A DNA stretch of 64,000 nt, taken from positions 1,075,677-1,139,676 of the forward strand of contig NW_022985163.1 in assembly GCF_010093535.1 (NCBI RefSeq), written 5' to 3'. The translations under genes and the position numbers were made by a program. This DNA is from Lindgomyces ingoldianus. Taxonomy: Eukaryota > Ascomycota > Dothideomycetes > Pleosporales > Lindgomycetaceae. A model generated the notes under the pieces. That model saw only the letters and a list, made by a program, of their open reading frames with translations, searched no databases and was not told the DNA's origin. Below, piece by piece: positions 11,103 through 23,544 of this stretch (position 1 is its first letter; every line of letters begins with the position of its first letter).

Positions 11103-12954
11103 ACGTACCTAACGGGTTGGCCGGCCACTTTTGCTAAGCCCCTACTAAAACTACCCTATTCTAGCGCAAAACAGCCTACTTTAGCCCTATATAAAGTAAT
11201 ACAACACAAGATATTATTTAGAGTCTACTTTTACTACTTTTTTACATGTACGCAAGTTATGCCTAGTCTAATTACACTACCTACATTACTTTTAACTTAG
11301 CTTACTTTCTTTAGCGCACACCTGCGTCTTTAGCTTCTTCCTATTACTACGCGCTCTAAACTTCTTTAGAGTAGTTAGACAAGCTCTATTTTTAACTATT
11401 AAGGTCTTTTCTGCTTAAATCTACTTCTTTTTATGCAATCTATGTTACGTAGTAGCCTTATTTACTACTTAAAGCTCTATAATCTCTTTTTACACTAACA
11501 CTAGCTTATGTGTAATAATTACTACCTTTTTTAAAACTTTTTTAAAGGCTTTTACTATAGACATTAGTAAGCTATTTATATACTTTTAAATTTTTACTTT
11601 TATAAGCATTAATTATAACCTAAATTTAAACGTATTACTTAAAGTTTACAACTACTAGAGCTTATTATTAATAAGTAGTAGTAGTAATAAAGTATATAAC
11701 TAAATATTAAAAGCTATTTTAACTTATTTTAAGTTAAATAAGACTAAACTAGCGCTTTAAAACCCTTCTTAGATATTACTAAAAGTAATTGCTATATTAT
11801 AAGTGTGTATAAAGCATAGTAGAAACTTAAGTTTTATAATATAAGTAATTTAGTTATATATAAAATCTTTAGTTTAGCACTTATACACCTTCTTTAAAGA
11901 GGCAAAATAACTTATATTAAAAGGCTATAGAAAGTGTAATAAGTGTAGAAGCATATAAATAGTAATAATTTTATTTTTCTTATAGTACTACTAGAAATTA
12001 AGTAAGTTATAGCTTTTATAGCTATTAATAATAAAAAGCTAATAAGCACTTATAACTTTTTTTTATATGCTTATTAAAGTGCTTTAACTACTATAGCCTA
12101 AGCTTATTTATTATCTAGCTGTTTTTAAAGACTATAATAACTTAGTTCTATGGCAGATTTTTTTTATACTAGGCAGAGAGGTAATAGCAGCCTTTAAAAA
12201 TAATAAAAAGTAAAATAGCTTACTTTATTATATTAATGCTTTAAATAACTATTATTTACTTCTTATTACTTTACTATATTACCTTTAGCTAACTTTATCT
12301 CTTTAAAGCTATAATAACTGCTCTAGTTAATATTTAGCTTATTATAAAGCTTAACTTATTAAAGTTATATGTGTCTTTATTCTAGATACTATACTTAGCT
12401 TTTATGTTAGCTACTAAGTAAAACTAGCCTTAGATAACCTCTAAATCTTTATAAAGTGCTTTTTTATAATTATACTTATAATTAAACTTTATTATAAACT
12501 TAAAGCAGTGCTTAACCTATATACTAGGCTAGTTTAAGCTAACCTAGCCTAGATTACACTCTGCGTGTAAGGAATTAGCTATATTAGCTATAGCTACAAG
12601 CCTAAAGGGAAATCTGCGTGTAATAAGCTTAAGTATATACTTAATAACTACTTTTTTTTAAGCTTAGTTAGATTTCTTAATTTAGGCTAGTATTCTACTT
12701 CTAAAGGCTGTCTAGCGTGTTAATTACTTAGTGTTGTGTAAAAAACATTATAAATAGCTATAGCATGTTATAAGAAAAGTTTTAAGTCTTATTTAAAAGC
12801 TTAAAAAGTAAGCTGTATTTAACATTCTTTAGAAGATTTAATCTAGTGTTGTTGTTAAGGCATTATGTAGATAGGTAGAGTGTGGTAGGGGCTTGGCAAA
12901 AGTAGCCAAAAGTAGCCAGCTAACCTGTGCGGCCGGCTAACCTGTTAGGTACGT
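11103..12954 (-). mobile_element. Full-length pogo/Fot1-like transposon A2
   Basis: It is 1852 bp, flanked by TA (11101-11102 and 12955-12956), an inverted copy of the A1 type. The minus strand carries the full set of transposase blocks seen in A1, from a C-terminal zinc knuckle near 11265 back to the N-terminus near 12850, all with stops. The left subterminal region has one GGCCGGCC repeat and the right has two RIP-altered ones. It is inserted in E1. Confidence 0.88.
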
Positions 12955-13086
12955 TAGTTTTTACACACTGTTACATTAAATTATTTAGTTATTATAGATA
13001 GGATCCTAGAGACTTTCTATTAACTAAAGCCTTTAGGTTTAGAACCTCTTATCCCCTGTAATTAGAATTGCCTTTAGAAAAGTTGC

Positions 13087-13377
13087 TGTAACGATTCTCA
13101 CGAATGGTTCCATCTCGGGTCCTCGGAACCTATCCGAACGGTCCCTGTATCGGCCCCAACTATGACTCAATCCTGTCCCCCGCAGTTACCTCTATTCCCC
13201 TCTAAGTATTTAGTCGCACCTGTTCTCTTAGCTAGCTTAGTAGTTTTCTAATATCCTTTTGTACAAGGCCTATAGGTGTTAATAGCATTCCTAGGTTCTA
13301 AGTCCCCACGCACTTCTATATGCCTCTACGTGGATTCCTACTGCATTTAGACCTATTGTCTTACCTGTGCTGTTATA
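13087..13377 (+). repeat. E2 5' LTR (291 bp)
   Basis: It starts TGTAACGATTCTCACG and ends in a RIP-altered CTGTTATA where the 3' LTR has CTGTTACA. The first 115 bp retain CpG and CpA sites, whereas the same bases in the 3' LTR are mutated (for example AATGGTTCC versus AATTGTTCT). The last 180 bp are mutated in both. Confidence 0.88.
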
Positions 13378-14159
13378 TTATATTAGAAAACTTACTTTTA
13401 CTAGTAATAGCCTTATTAATAATATTATATTAATTATTTATTCAACTATGTCTAACTTTAAAAAGTGTTTAATTTAGTTTAGGTTATAGTTTTTATACAC
13501 TATTACATTAAGTTATTTAGTTATAATAAATAAGATCTTAGAGACTTTCTATTAACTAAAGCTTTTAGGTTTAAAACTTTCTATTCTTTATAATTAAGAT
13601 TGCCTTTAGAAAAGTTGTAAAGAGTGCGCTAAGCTAGAAACTTAAAGACTACTAATAACTTATTAAAATTAGAGATAACTACTAATGCCTAACTCTTAAC
13701 TACTTTTAAACCTTAGTATAAAGCTTATAACACGCTCTAGCTGTAGCTAAGGTAAGATGCCTACCACTAGAGCTAAATAACTACTAACCTTATTAGCTAA
13801 ACCTCTTGTTGTAAGATCTAAAGCTAAAAACTTACTAAATTTAAAGTTAAACTTTAGTAATATAGCTTTTAAAAACTAAGTTGCTTAATTAAAAGTATAA
13901 ATTAAGTAGCTAACTAGATTAAAAACTATTAGTTCTAATTAACTTCTACTAACTACTAAATTATCTTTAATAATGCTGTAAATTACTTTTGCTACACTAA
14001 TAGTAAGAGACTTTTTAGGCACTTTTAAGCCTTTTTAAAGCTACCTTACTAAACATATATTTAAGATTAAGAACCTTACAGATAGTAAAAAACCTATATT
14101 TAAACAATAGTAAGCCTTTATTATAGATAGACTTAATATTAATTTAGATTACTATTAAA

Positions 14160-14830
14160 GTAAGTGTGCACGCATAGCATTAGTATAGAGACACACAGCT
14201 AGTATTGCAAGGGAATACCTAGAGCCTAGATACCTAGCTAAATTAAATAACTTTTAGTTTAAAAATATAAAAAAAATAATTAAGCTTTTATAAACTTACT
14301 TTATTACTAGTAATACAAAGACAGAGGTGTAATAAGCGTTTTAAACTTTAAAAATAAGTAAAGAAAAAGTGTTTTCTGCTTTTAAAGCTTACTTTATTAG
14401 TGCTGCTATTAAAGAGTTTATATTAAAGTTAAAATAGTTTTTCTACCTATAGAAAAAGATACTGCCTAGCTTAAAAGTACTAAACTTAGGTTTTAAACAC
14501 ACTTAAAAAAGCTTTTTTAAGATAATAGTAGCCTACTTAATAGCTTATAACATAGAGAAAAAAAACACTTTTACTATTTTAAAGTAAACTGTTAACTACA
14601 CTTAACATTATAATGTTAGACCTATTATAAATTAATTTTAAAAAGTTTCTAGGGATATATCTAAGGCAGTATACTATTTTAGTGCACCTTAACCTACACC
14701 TATGTTAATACTCTAATCCACTCTAGCTACCCACTAACAACCTAGCTAGACACCTGCTTCTAAAAGACAGATAACTTCTAGTAACTATTATAATCATAGT
14801 AAACTAGAACATTTTACTAGCAATTATTCT
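14160..14830 (+). pseudogene. E2 gag remnant with zinc knuckle
   Basis: The plus-strand frame has gag-like Phe/Trp-poor remnants and ends in a nucleocapsid knuckle at 14786-14827. Its three Cys codons have become TAT (Tyr) while His and the Gly/Lys spacing survive: Y-x2-[H]-x4-H-x4-Y. It is a textbook RIP outcome. The protein would package element RNA. Confidence 0.65.
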
Positions 14831-15411
14831 ATTTTTAAAGTATAAAAAATTAAAGTAGAGTAATAAGAATTTAAAAAAAGTTTATAAATATAAATAATTA
14901 TAACTTAATGTACTTTACAGGCAAGTTGCTTACACATCTAAGTTACTTACTTTTGCTAAGACCCTACTAAATTACTCTTTCTACACTAATATATTCTCTA
15001 CAACACTACTTAGATGTGCTAAAAGAATGTTAGATATAGCTTACACTTTAAGCTTTTAAATAAGACATAAAACTCTTAAAGAAATGTGCTATAGCTATGT
15101 ATAAAGTTTTATAAAAGATAATAAATAACTACAGCACTAGATAACTTTTATAAGCTAATTCTACAGCTAAATTACAAAGGCTAGGTAATAAAAAAAAGGA
15201 AGTAATTATTAAAACTATACTTAACCTATATACATAAGGAATTTTCTCTTAGATAGTATTTATAGCTAATATAGCTAATTCTTTGTGCGCTAAGCATAAT
15301 TTAGGCTATATTTACATAAACTAGCCTAGTATGTTTATAAAGTGTTATTTAAAGCTTAAAGTAAAGTTTTAAGTATAAGTATAGTTAAAAGATATTTAGC
15401 TAATTATAAAG

Positions 15412-15729
15412 TGTCACGGTATCCTCCCCGGATCCCAGACATAACTGTATTGGACGCGTACTAGAGTATTATTAGTGCACGTCTGACACAAACACAACAT
15501 GACACAGACATAAACTTAAGCATAAACTGCCTTAACACTAACTAAACCTAAAACAGGCTTAATTTATACCTAAAGCGCTTAGACTTCTAAGCTAAGTATT
15601 TAATTACTAATTTCCTCCTAAACCTTTCTGTTCTTTACATAATGTCTTGTACCTACTATAATACCTTACATAGTAATTAAACTAGACCTCTGTAAAGCTT
15701 TATAACCTTACTTGTGCATAATTATAACA
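15412..15729 (+). repeat. G 5' LTR (318 bp)
   Basis: It starts TGTCACGGTATCC and ends with a RIP-altered ATTATAACA. It differs from the 3' LTR by transitions only as far as read. The first 70 bases are less damaged than the rest. Confidence 0.9.
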
Positions 15730-15779
15730 TTACATTATGTTAAAACCTTAGCTAAGAATAGCCTCTAAATCTAATTTAA

Positions 15780-16760
15780 TAAGCTTAGTACTTACATAAC
15801 TCTAGGCTATTAAAGTAAGCTAAGAAGCCTTTTAAAAAGCACTTACTTTATAAGAAAGCTGCTATGTTGTAAGCTTTAAAGCTTTTTAAAAGAACTTTAA
15901 AAAACAGCTTTACATTATTAAGTAGTCTATTTTTGCCTTAACTTCTGTTATAGTAGTAGAAACTAAGAACTTACTAGCCTTAAAGCTTACCTAGAAGTTT
16001 AGAGATAGCTTAACTCTTTTCTGCCTAACACTGCCTACAACCTGTAACTTTTTTAACCTAGTAATAAAATCTAACTAACTCCCTAATCCTCTGCTGTTTA
16101 ACAGAAAACAGAAAAACCTACTTTCCTTTCTACATAAGCTCTAATACAAACTTAAAGAAAACATAGACTAATTCCCCTTTAAACACTTTTAGTTACTATA
16201 TGCCTACTCTTAACTTAACTATAATATAACAGCCTTAATTAACTTACTAATAGATAAAAATATTATTAACCTAGATTAATTTATAGCATTTCTATAAGTA
16301 ACTTATAAAGACCTAAATAAAAAGTTAACAGCCTTAAGTTGCCTAAACACTTTATAATAAAAAAGAAAAAGCTTTACTTTACACTTTACTAAGTTCTGCT
16401 AACTTACATTTAATATAGGCCTAAATAAGATAGGTCTAATTGCAGCTTTATATAACTCCCTCTTAACTAAACTGCAACGCGCTATAGTAAAAAAACCCCT
16501 TCTAAATAACCTTAACGCGTATGTAAACCTAATTGCTACCTATAATAATAACATAAGGTTCCTCCCTGTACAAGCCCTAATACACCCCTAAACTAGCGCA
16601 GTTGCAAATAAGGACCTTAATGTAATAAAAATTAATAAAAATTATGCTCTAGTTAGTTCTAAAGAGCGTAAAAATTATAAAAAAAAAGGTTAATGCTTTA
16701 AGTATAGTAAACATAGTTATATTTTTTAAAACTACTTTATTTTTTTTTTTAAGTCTACAT
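15780..16760 (+). pseudogene. G gag remnant
   Basis: The plus-strand frame is compatible with a fungal gypsy gag of about 300 residues, ending in a nucleocapsid knuckle at 16694-16735 that now reads C-F-K-Y-S-K-H-S-Y...Y. The family pattern is Cys-x2-Cys-x4-His-x4-Cys; the second and last Cys and the His have been changed. It would form the virus-like particle in the cytoplasm. Confidence 0.7.
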
Positions 16761-17899
16761 AAGTAGCGCAGCTAGCACTTATTAAAGATTTTTACTATTT
16801 TAATTTTATTCTTATAAAGGCTCTAACTTGTATTTAAGCTTTAATCCCTCTTGCTACTTTAAACATAGCTGCAGCTATAGTAGTAGAAGCCTGTAAAAAG
16901 GCTTGTCCTAGGGCTAAGTTACCCTCTAGAACTAATTTAACACTAGATCTTTACTAACTTATAGGCTAAGTCCCCTACTAACAACTAAAAGTACTAAGTT
17001 AATATTCTTATATGTTTATAATAAAAAACTATATTAGCTTTAATATAAGCTTTTAGTAACTTAAGAGTAAATAGTATAGGTTACATTAATAAAAAACTAG
17101 CACATAAACTAAATCTTTAATTAACACTACTTACCTAAATAATTTACTTAACTAGATTTAATAGAAAATAACTTAAAAAAGTTCTATCTTCTATACTACA
17201 ACTATTATAATTACCTACTAATACTATAAAAAGTAGATTAAGCTTTATATAATAAACATAGAATATTATAACCTAATTTTAGAATAACTATAGCTGTATT
17301 AGCATAAGGTTACCTTTAATTACTAAGAGCAAGTCCTAAACTTTAACTCTTTTTAATGCTAAAATATATGCTTATGCTTACACCTAAACAACACCTAAGT
17401 AGCACTTAATATAAAAGGTTTCTAAACTTACTTCTTAATAACCTAAAAAAGAACTACCTAAGTAAGGCTAATAAGCTAGGCCTTTTACTAAGATAAGCTA
17501 TATAAAATAATTTAATAACTACTTAAACTTAAAAAAAAAAAGCCTTTATAAAATCTTTACCTACTTAATTTAAACATAAACTAGGACTTAAACAGCAAAT
17601 AAACATTTACTATATAGAACCTGCCTTGTTTATAACTCTAGCTTAATAACTAGATTACAAAATTTACGCAGTTATAATTTCTAATATAAACTAAGCTCTA
17701 GCTCCCTAAAAACACACTAACCTAAAGATAATAGTCCTTTAAGACTACTATAACTTATTACATGTCTTTTTTTAAGACAAGTCTAATAAGCTTTTAATAT
17801 AATATCTATACAATTACTAAATAACCCTTAAGCCTAGTAAACAACCTAGTTATAGGCTACTATATAAGATGTTACTAAACAAATTAAAAGTGCTCTAAA

Positions 17900-18910
17900 A
17901 ATACCTTAATAAGAACCTAAAAAAAGAGTTTATTTAAGCTAGCTTCTTACTAGTAGTGTTACTTATACTATTTATAAAGAAACCTAGGGGTAGGCTTTAA
18001 TTCTATGTTAACTACTAAGGACTAAACACTATTACTATTAAAAACTAATACTTAACTCCTTTTTTACAGGAAACTTTAAGCTAACTAAGTAAAGTAAAGT
18101 ATTTTATAAAGTTAGATATTATTACTGCCTTTAATAAGCTAAAAATAGTAAAAGGTAATAAGTAGCTAACAGCGTTTTAGACCTAATATAGACTATTTAA
18201 GTACCTAGTAATGCCCTTTAGCTTAGCTAACACGCTTAGTACTTTTTAACATTTTGTAAACAACTTGCTCTAACCCTACTTAGACATGTTCTGCACTATG
18301 TATATTAATAATATTCTAATCTACAGCAATAGCCTTTTAGAGCATAAATAGCATGTACGCCTAGTGCTAAAAGCTATAGAAGAAGCAGGTCTGTAACTTA
18401 ACATAGACAAATGCAAGTTTTACTAATTAAAGGTTATATATTTAGGATATGTAATCTCTATAGATAGCATCTAAATAGACCCTATTAAAGTTTAGACTAT
18501 ACTAGATTAGTAATACCTAAAAGATGTAAAGAATATTTAAGCCTTTATAGAATTTACTAACTTTTACTAATAATTTATTAACAACTTCTTACAGCAAGTA
18601 AGCCCTATAATTACACTTACTAAAAAAAAGATTTAATTTAACTTTAACTTAAATTACTAATAGTCTTTTAACTAGCTAAAGAAAGCCTTTACTAAAGCTC
18701 TAATACTTTACTACTTTAACTCTAAACTACTAATACTTGTAGAAGCTAATGCCTTAGACTATGTAGTAGTAGAAGTTCTTTTTTAGACTAAGCTAGACAG
18801 GACTATTAGGCTTATTACATACTTCTTAAAAAGAATAAGTTCTGTAGAAGGTAATTATAAGATCTATAATAAAAAATTACTTACTATAGTACACTACTTT
18901 AAATAATAGC
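17900..18910 (+). pseudogene. G reverse transcriptase and RNase H remnant
   Basis: RT blocks in order are FYVNYQGLNTIT (about 18000), FIKLDIITAFNK (about 18110), LVMPFSLAN (about 18210), the catalytic box at 18298-18327 reading MYINNILIYS (YxDD with both Asp changed to Asn), then NIDKCKFY and YLGYVIS (about 18440). RNase H follows with LVEANALDYVV and a GNYKIYNKKLLTIV block (about 18850). The activity would copy element RNA into DNA. Catalytic Asp loss and stops show inactivity. Confidence 0.85.
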
Positions 18911-19379
18911 AACCTAAACTAGAAGGTGCAGCGCATCTAATACAGGTCTTATCTAACTATAAGAACTTGCAGTACTTTGCAACTATAAAACAACTTAGCT
19001 ACTAATAAGCCTGTTAGTCTAAATACTTATTCTATTTTAATTTTAAGATTACTTATTATTCTAGTTAAAATAGAAAGAAACTAGATGCCTTTATAAAGCA
19101 ATCTTAAAATGTCCTTGCTTAAGAAGAAGTGTAAAAAGCTTAACACTAAACTCTGCTTTAACCTAAGCTATTTTTAGACTTTAACCTAAATAAAATAAAA
19201 TAAATAATTAATTAGATTATTACTAATAAGTATCTAAATAATAAATTTATCTAAGAAACCTTAGACCTGCTCTAAAACAGCGCTAGTTAGTTAAAAAAAG
19301 TAACACTAGCTAACTATAAAAACTAAAATAGCAAGCTATATTACTGTAACTAACTTATAATCTCTAATTCTAATAAACT

Positions 19380-20690
19380 AAAAATTAAACTACTTTAAAT
19401 TGTACACAACTTGCCTGTTAGAGGACACCTAGGCAGAGGAAAGACTCTTAACCTACTACAGAGAGAGTACTACTAGCCCCGCATGTTCTATACTGTACGC
19501 TAATATGTATTATAATGCTATACTTACTATAAAGTAAAGGCCTTTTAAAAAAGGTATAATAGCCTACTTAAACTGCTCCTAATTCTTAAACAAGCTTAAA
19601 AAGACATATTAATTAATTTTGTTATAGACCTACCCTTATCTAAAAAGTACATAAATATTATAGTAGTTGTTAATTACTTAACTAAGTATTAACACTTAAT
19701 ACTATATTTCTCTATAACTGCCTCTAATATAGCCTAGTTATTCTACTAATACATATAGGTTTACTATAGCCTGCCTAACATAATTATATTAGACAGAGGT
19801 ACATAGTTTGTCTTAGCCTTCTAGGACAAACTTTATAAACAGCTCTAAATTGTCTCCTATCTATCTACAGCTTTTTACTTAGAGACTAACAGCTAGACTA
19901 AGAACATAAACACTATAATAAAATAAGTCCTATAAGTGTACATAAACTACTAGTAAAATAACTAGGTAAAATAGTTAGCTATAGCATAGTTTAAAGCTAA
20001 TAACATAACATCTAAATTAACATAAGTATTCTTATTCTTAGCAAACTATAGATACTACCTCTAAATAGAATTTAAACTACTTTTAAATACCCCTTAACTA
20101 ACTTATTAATTTATATAAGTAATAGATATAAATAGACTTATTAACAAAATTTAAAATATATCTAAATACATTTATAAAAAGCTTACATAGGCTTAAGCTT
20201 TTTAATAAGAGTACATAAACTAATTTTAAACCTCTACCCCTATGTATGCAGCTAGTAAGAAGGTCTAGCTAGACACTAGAAATATCTAAATAAACTAATA
20301 ATTAAAGAAACTTAATTAGAAGAACCTTAGCTCTTTTATAGTAGCCTATATAGTCTTATTGCACACTTACTAATTAATCCTACCTAACAGCATAAAGATA
20401 CACCCTATGTTCCACGTATTATTGCTGCGCTAAGCAGCCTCTAAATCTAACTATCTACCTAGACAGCTAAACCTGCTACCTAAACCTATTATTATAAATA
20501 ATAAACTAGAATACATTATAAAAGATGTTAAACAGATCTAGTTTAATAAAAAAAACATATCTATAAATACTTTATAAAATAAACTAGATACAACAAACTG
20601 TTGTAGGAACCTATAGAAGCCTTGCAAGAGAACTCTGTAGTAACTTAATTCTACGCTTAATACCTATCTAAACTAAACCTGTACCCTAAT
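19380..20690 (+). pseudogene. G integrase remnant with chromodomain tail
   Basis: An N-terminal HHCC-type block lies at about 19401-19545 (VHNLPVRGHLGRGKT, then CYTYYK). The core has FVIDLPLSK near 19620, LDRGT*FV at 19784-19810, and the TNSQTKN block that normally holds the Glu near 19890. A FHVLLLR block (about 20410) and an LEYIIKDV chromodomain start (about 20500) follow. The chromodomain is the hallmark of chromoviruses. Confidence 0.8.
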
Positions 20691-20740
20691 AAAGACAACC
20701 TAATGCTAGAACTACTAATGTAAAAGATTCCCTTCCTAAT

Positions 20741-20753
20741 AAGAGGGGGGTAC
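20741..20753 (+). promoter_or_regulatory. Polypurine tract of G
   Basis: AAGAGGGGGGTAC directly precedes the 3' LTR, in the position where plus-strand DNA synthesis is primed in LTR retrotransposons. Confidence 0.7.
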
Positions 20754-21071
20754 TGTCACAGTATCCTCCCTAGATCCTAGACATAACTGTATTAGACGTG
20801 TACTAGAGTATTATTAGTGCACGTCTAACATAAACACAACATAACATAGACATAAACTTAAGCATAAACTACTTTAACACTAACTAAACCTAGAACAGGC
20901 TTAATTTATACCTAAAGCGCTTAGACTTCTAAGCTAAGTATTTAATTGCTAATTTCCTCCTAAACCTTCCTGTTCCTCACACAACATCTTGTACCTACTA
21001 TAATACCTCACATAGTAATTAAACTAGACCTCTGTGAAGCTCTATAACCTTACTCGTGCACAATCGTGACA
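20754..21071 (+). repeat. G 3' LTR (318 bp)
   Basis: It starts TGTCACAGTATCC and ends CAATCGTGACA. It has the same length as the 5' LTR. Its last 60 bases keep more C and G than the 5' LTR copy. Confidence 0.9.
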
Positions 21072-21674
21072 TAAAGCCTATTTTACTAAAGTTATACATG
21101 TTATTATTCTAGATGCTATACTTAGCTTTAATATTCTTTATAAGGCTAAACCTGCTTTAAATTACTCTAGGACTTTTATAAAAGGCTTTTTTATAGTTAT
21201 ACTTATGCTTAAATGTTACTTTAAGCTTTAAATAACGCTTTATAAACATACTAGGCTAGTTTATATAAACATAGCCTAGATTATACTTAGCGCGCAAAGA
21301 ATTAGCTATATTTGCTATAAATGCTATCTAAGAGGAAATTTCTTGTGTATATAGCTTAAGTATAGTCTTAATAATTACTTACTTCTTTTTATTACCTAGC
21401 CTTTATAATTTAGCTGTAGAATTAGCTTATAAAAGTTATTTAGTGCTATAGTTATTTATTATCTTTTATAAGACCTTGCACATAGCTGCAGCATGTTTCT
21501 TTAAGAGTTTTATGTCTTATTTAAAAGCTTAGAGTGTAAGCTGTATCTAATGTTCTTTTAGTGTGTCTAAGTAGTGTTATAGAGAATGCATTAGTGTAGA
21601 AAGAGTAGTTTAGTAGGGTCTTAGCAAAAGTAAGCAACTTAGGTGTGTAAGCAACTTGCCTATAAAGTACGTTA

Positions 21675-22250
21675 TAGATAAGTTAAATTATAAAAATGCT
21701 CTAGCATTAGCAACCTGCATGCACACAGCTTAGAAGTTAGCTAAAACCTATATTAAAAAGGCCTAGGATTAGATGTAAACTGTAGTTAACTACTACTACT
21801 AGCTAGTTAACTAGAAGGTTAGTAACATAATCTACCTAAACACTAAGAACCTAGCTGTCTAAAGACCTAGCTAAAAACTATTTAAATAATAAAAGGGCTC
21901 TTTTAAAGTACTTAAATAAGTTAGAAACTTATACTACCTAGAGCTACTTTTAGGGTTAAAGATGCATAATGTCTTTGCACTAAATGTACTTTATAAAGAC
22001 CCTTAGAATTTGCTTTTAAAACAAAAACTTCTAAAACTTTCTAAAATTACTATTAATAAAGTAGAGAAGTAGAAAGTAAAGAAAATACTTACTAGTAAGC
22101 TCTACTAAAAAACGCTTAAGTACTAGGTAAAATAAGTAAAATATAACCTTAATCTAGTCTAGTATAAAGCTTTAAATTTTATAAGTCCTTTTTATAAACT
22201 AAAGGCCTTTTATAATAAGCATCTAAATTAGCTAGGACCTTTAAGAGCCT
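21675..22250 (+). pseudogene. E2 integrase C-terminus and chromodomain remnant
   Basis: The plus-strand frame gives a GSFKVLK*VRNLYYLELL block and MHNVFALNVL (the usual HxVFHVSLL) at about 21960-21990, followed by a chromodomain-like stretch (about 22045-22245) with VKKIL, a RIP-altered LQYxVKW and a YKALNFI block. Together these mark E2 as a chromovirus although its RT region is gone. Confidence 0.75.
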
Positions 22251-22579
22251 TATATAAGTAAATTAAGGCTTTTAAAGCTAGTGTAAAAGGCATAGATTAC
22301 TTAGCAAATAATAAAGTATAAAAGTAAGAAGTAAATTTATAGTTATATATAATAGTATTACAACTCTATAGACATTATGCTAGAGAAGTTTAACAGTAAG
22401 CTGTTAGACACCTCTAGACTTTTCTTTTTCTTTTCCTCTACTCTTTTTTTTCTCTCTCCCTTTCTCTTTTTTTAAAACTTCCTTTAAACCCCCTTTACTT
22501 TATCCTTAGCTGCCTAAGAGCGCTGTAATGTTTACTTAAAGATTAAACACTACAGCCTTTAGAGCTAAAACCTAACAGA
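22251..22579 (+). other. E2 3' non-coding stretch
   Basis: AT-rich sequence after the chromodomain, with a 100-bp pyrimidine-rich tract (TTTCTTTTTCTTTTCC and similar) at about 22418-22490. No motif beyond that. Confidence 0.4.
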
Positions 22580-22732
22580 TGTAAGGCCGGGATGGCGCTT
22601 ACGTGTAAGGCCGAGATGGTGCTTACGTGCGACGGGTATATATACTATTCTGTACGCAATAATCAACTGTTGGTTGATTATTCGCACCTTTTTGGTTGTA
22701 TTGGCGGAGTGGTGCGGAGCCCCGTCCTTACA
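22580..22732 (+). repeat. 153-bp short LTR-like element H1
   Basis: It starts TGTAAGGCCGGGATGG and ends CCGTCCTTACA, and is flanked by a perfect 5-bp duplication ACAGA (22575-22579 and 22733-22737). Inside are a tandem pair of about 25 bp (the GTAAGGCC..GCTTACG unit), a TATATATA box at about 22637, and a perfect 10-bp stem with 5-base loop at 22658-22682. It is essentially free of RIP. A second, mutated copy lies reversed at 46441-46592. It is most likely a solo LTR of a very small LTR element. Confidence 0.78.
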
Positions 22733-22737
22733 ACAGA

Positions 22738-23544
22738 GTAGCGCAGTATTTTAGTAGAATAAGGCTACCTAGATACTAGCTGTAAAAAGACTAGCCTTTT
22801 AACTCTTTATAACCTGCGCTACCTGCGCTAGATTCTAAGTAAACTTTAAAATAGCTTTAAAGGCCTCTTTTTTATCCTCTTTACTCCCTATGTTTTAGGC
22901 TACTGCTTATAGCTTAAAATAGCCTTAAAAAACTAAAAAAATAAAATTATAATATACAGGAACTTACGCGCGCGTTACTAAACTATACTCTAGTAGTATT
23001 AAACTATATTTATATAAAGTTGCATTTTTTTAATTTAAAGGATTAAACAAAGAACTTAACTTAAAAGCTGCAGGCTAGAGCGTAGGCAGCCTAAAAGTAA
23101 ATAACTTAAAAGGCCTCTAAAGAGGCTTTAGAAGAGGGGCAGAGCAGCATAGTAATTTTCTTTAATGCTATAATTAGTTAGTAGACTAAGCTATAAAATG
23201 TTAGGTGTATAATAATACCAACATAGTAGAGATTTAAAGGATAGCTAAAAAAAGAAACTAACACCATTAACTAGACTATATAAGTAAGGTAAGCAAACAC
23301 TCATTACTATAAATAATAAATTTACTATATTAATAATAACTATACTGCTAGTTACTACTAAACAAAAACATTATAATAAAGGCATTATATTAGTATTAGG
23401 TTTTTAGTCTAGTTTTTTTAGTAACAGGAAATTTTTGTTAAAAGGTTGTACTTTGTTATAGTCTATCTAAATTAGTTTTAAAGCAGTTCTAAATACTTTC
23501 TAAACACTATAGATAGAGACTATTAGCTTATAAAAGGGGGGTAG
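22738..23544 (+). other. E2 3' untranslated region and polypurine tract
   Basis: AT-rich, no protein motif recognised. It ends with a purine run AAAAGGGGGG at 23533-23542 just before the 3' LTR, the expected polypurine tract position. Confidence 0.45.

Larger units (their letters stand above)
15412..21071 (+). mobile_element. Complete Ty3/gypsy chromovirus G (5660 bp)
   Basis: Its two 318-bp LTRs start TGTCAC and end GTGACA in the 3' copy. It has a perfect TAAAG duplication (15407-15411 and 21072-21076), and a polypurine tract AAGAGGGGGG just before the 3' LTR. The internal order on the plus strand is gag with knuckle, protease region, RT, RNase H, integrase, chromodomain, which is the Ty3/gypsy order. 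All frames have many TAG/TAA stops. The family integrates through an integrase whose chromodomain-like tail targets histone-marked chromatin, consistent with its presence in a heterochromatic island. Confidence 0.93.
14908..21672 (-). mobile_element. Snapback transposon B3, split by chromovirus G
   Basis: It is flanked by TA (14906-14907 and 21673-21674). Left arm is 14908 to about 15385, followed by the start of the loop. G (15412-21071) is inserted in the loop, and loop plus right arm resume at 21077-21672. Removing G and one copy of TAAAG restores the same 1.1-kb snapback plan as B1, in the same orientation. Confidence 0.85.

Noticed and set aside
22418..22490. Pyrimidine-rich tract considered as a promoter CT-box of a host gene
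   Set aside because: It lies inside E2 between chromodomain and 3' LTR and no coding frame follows.
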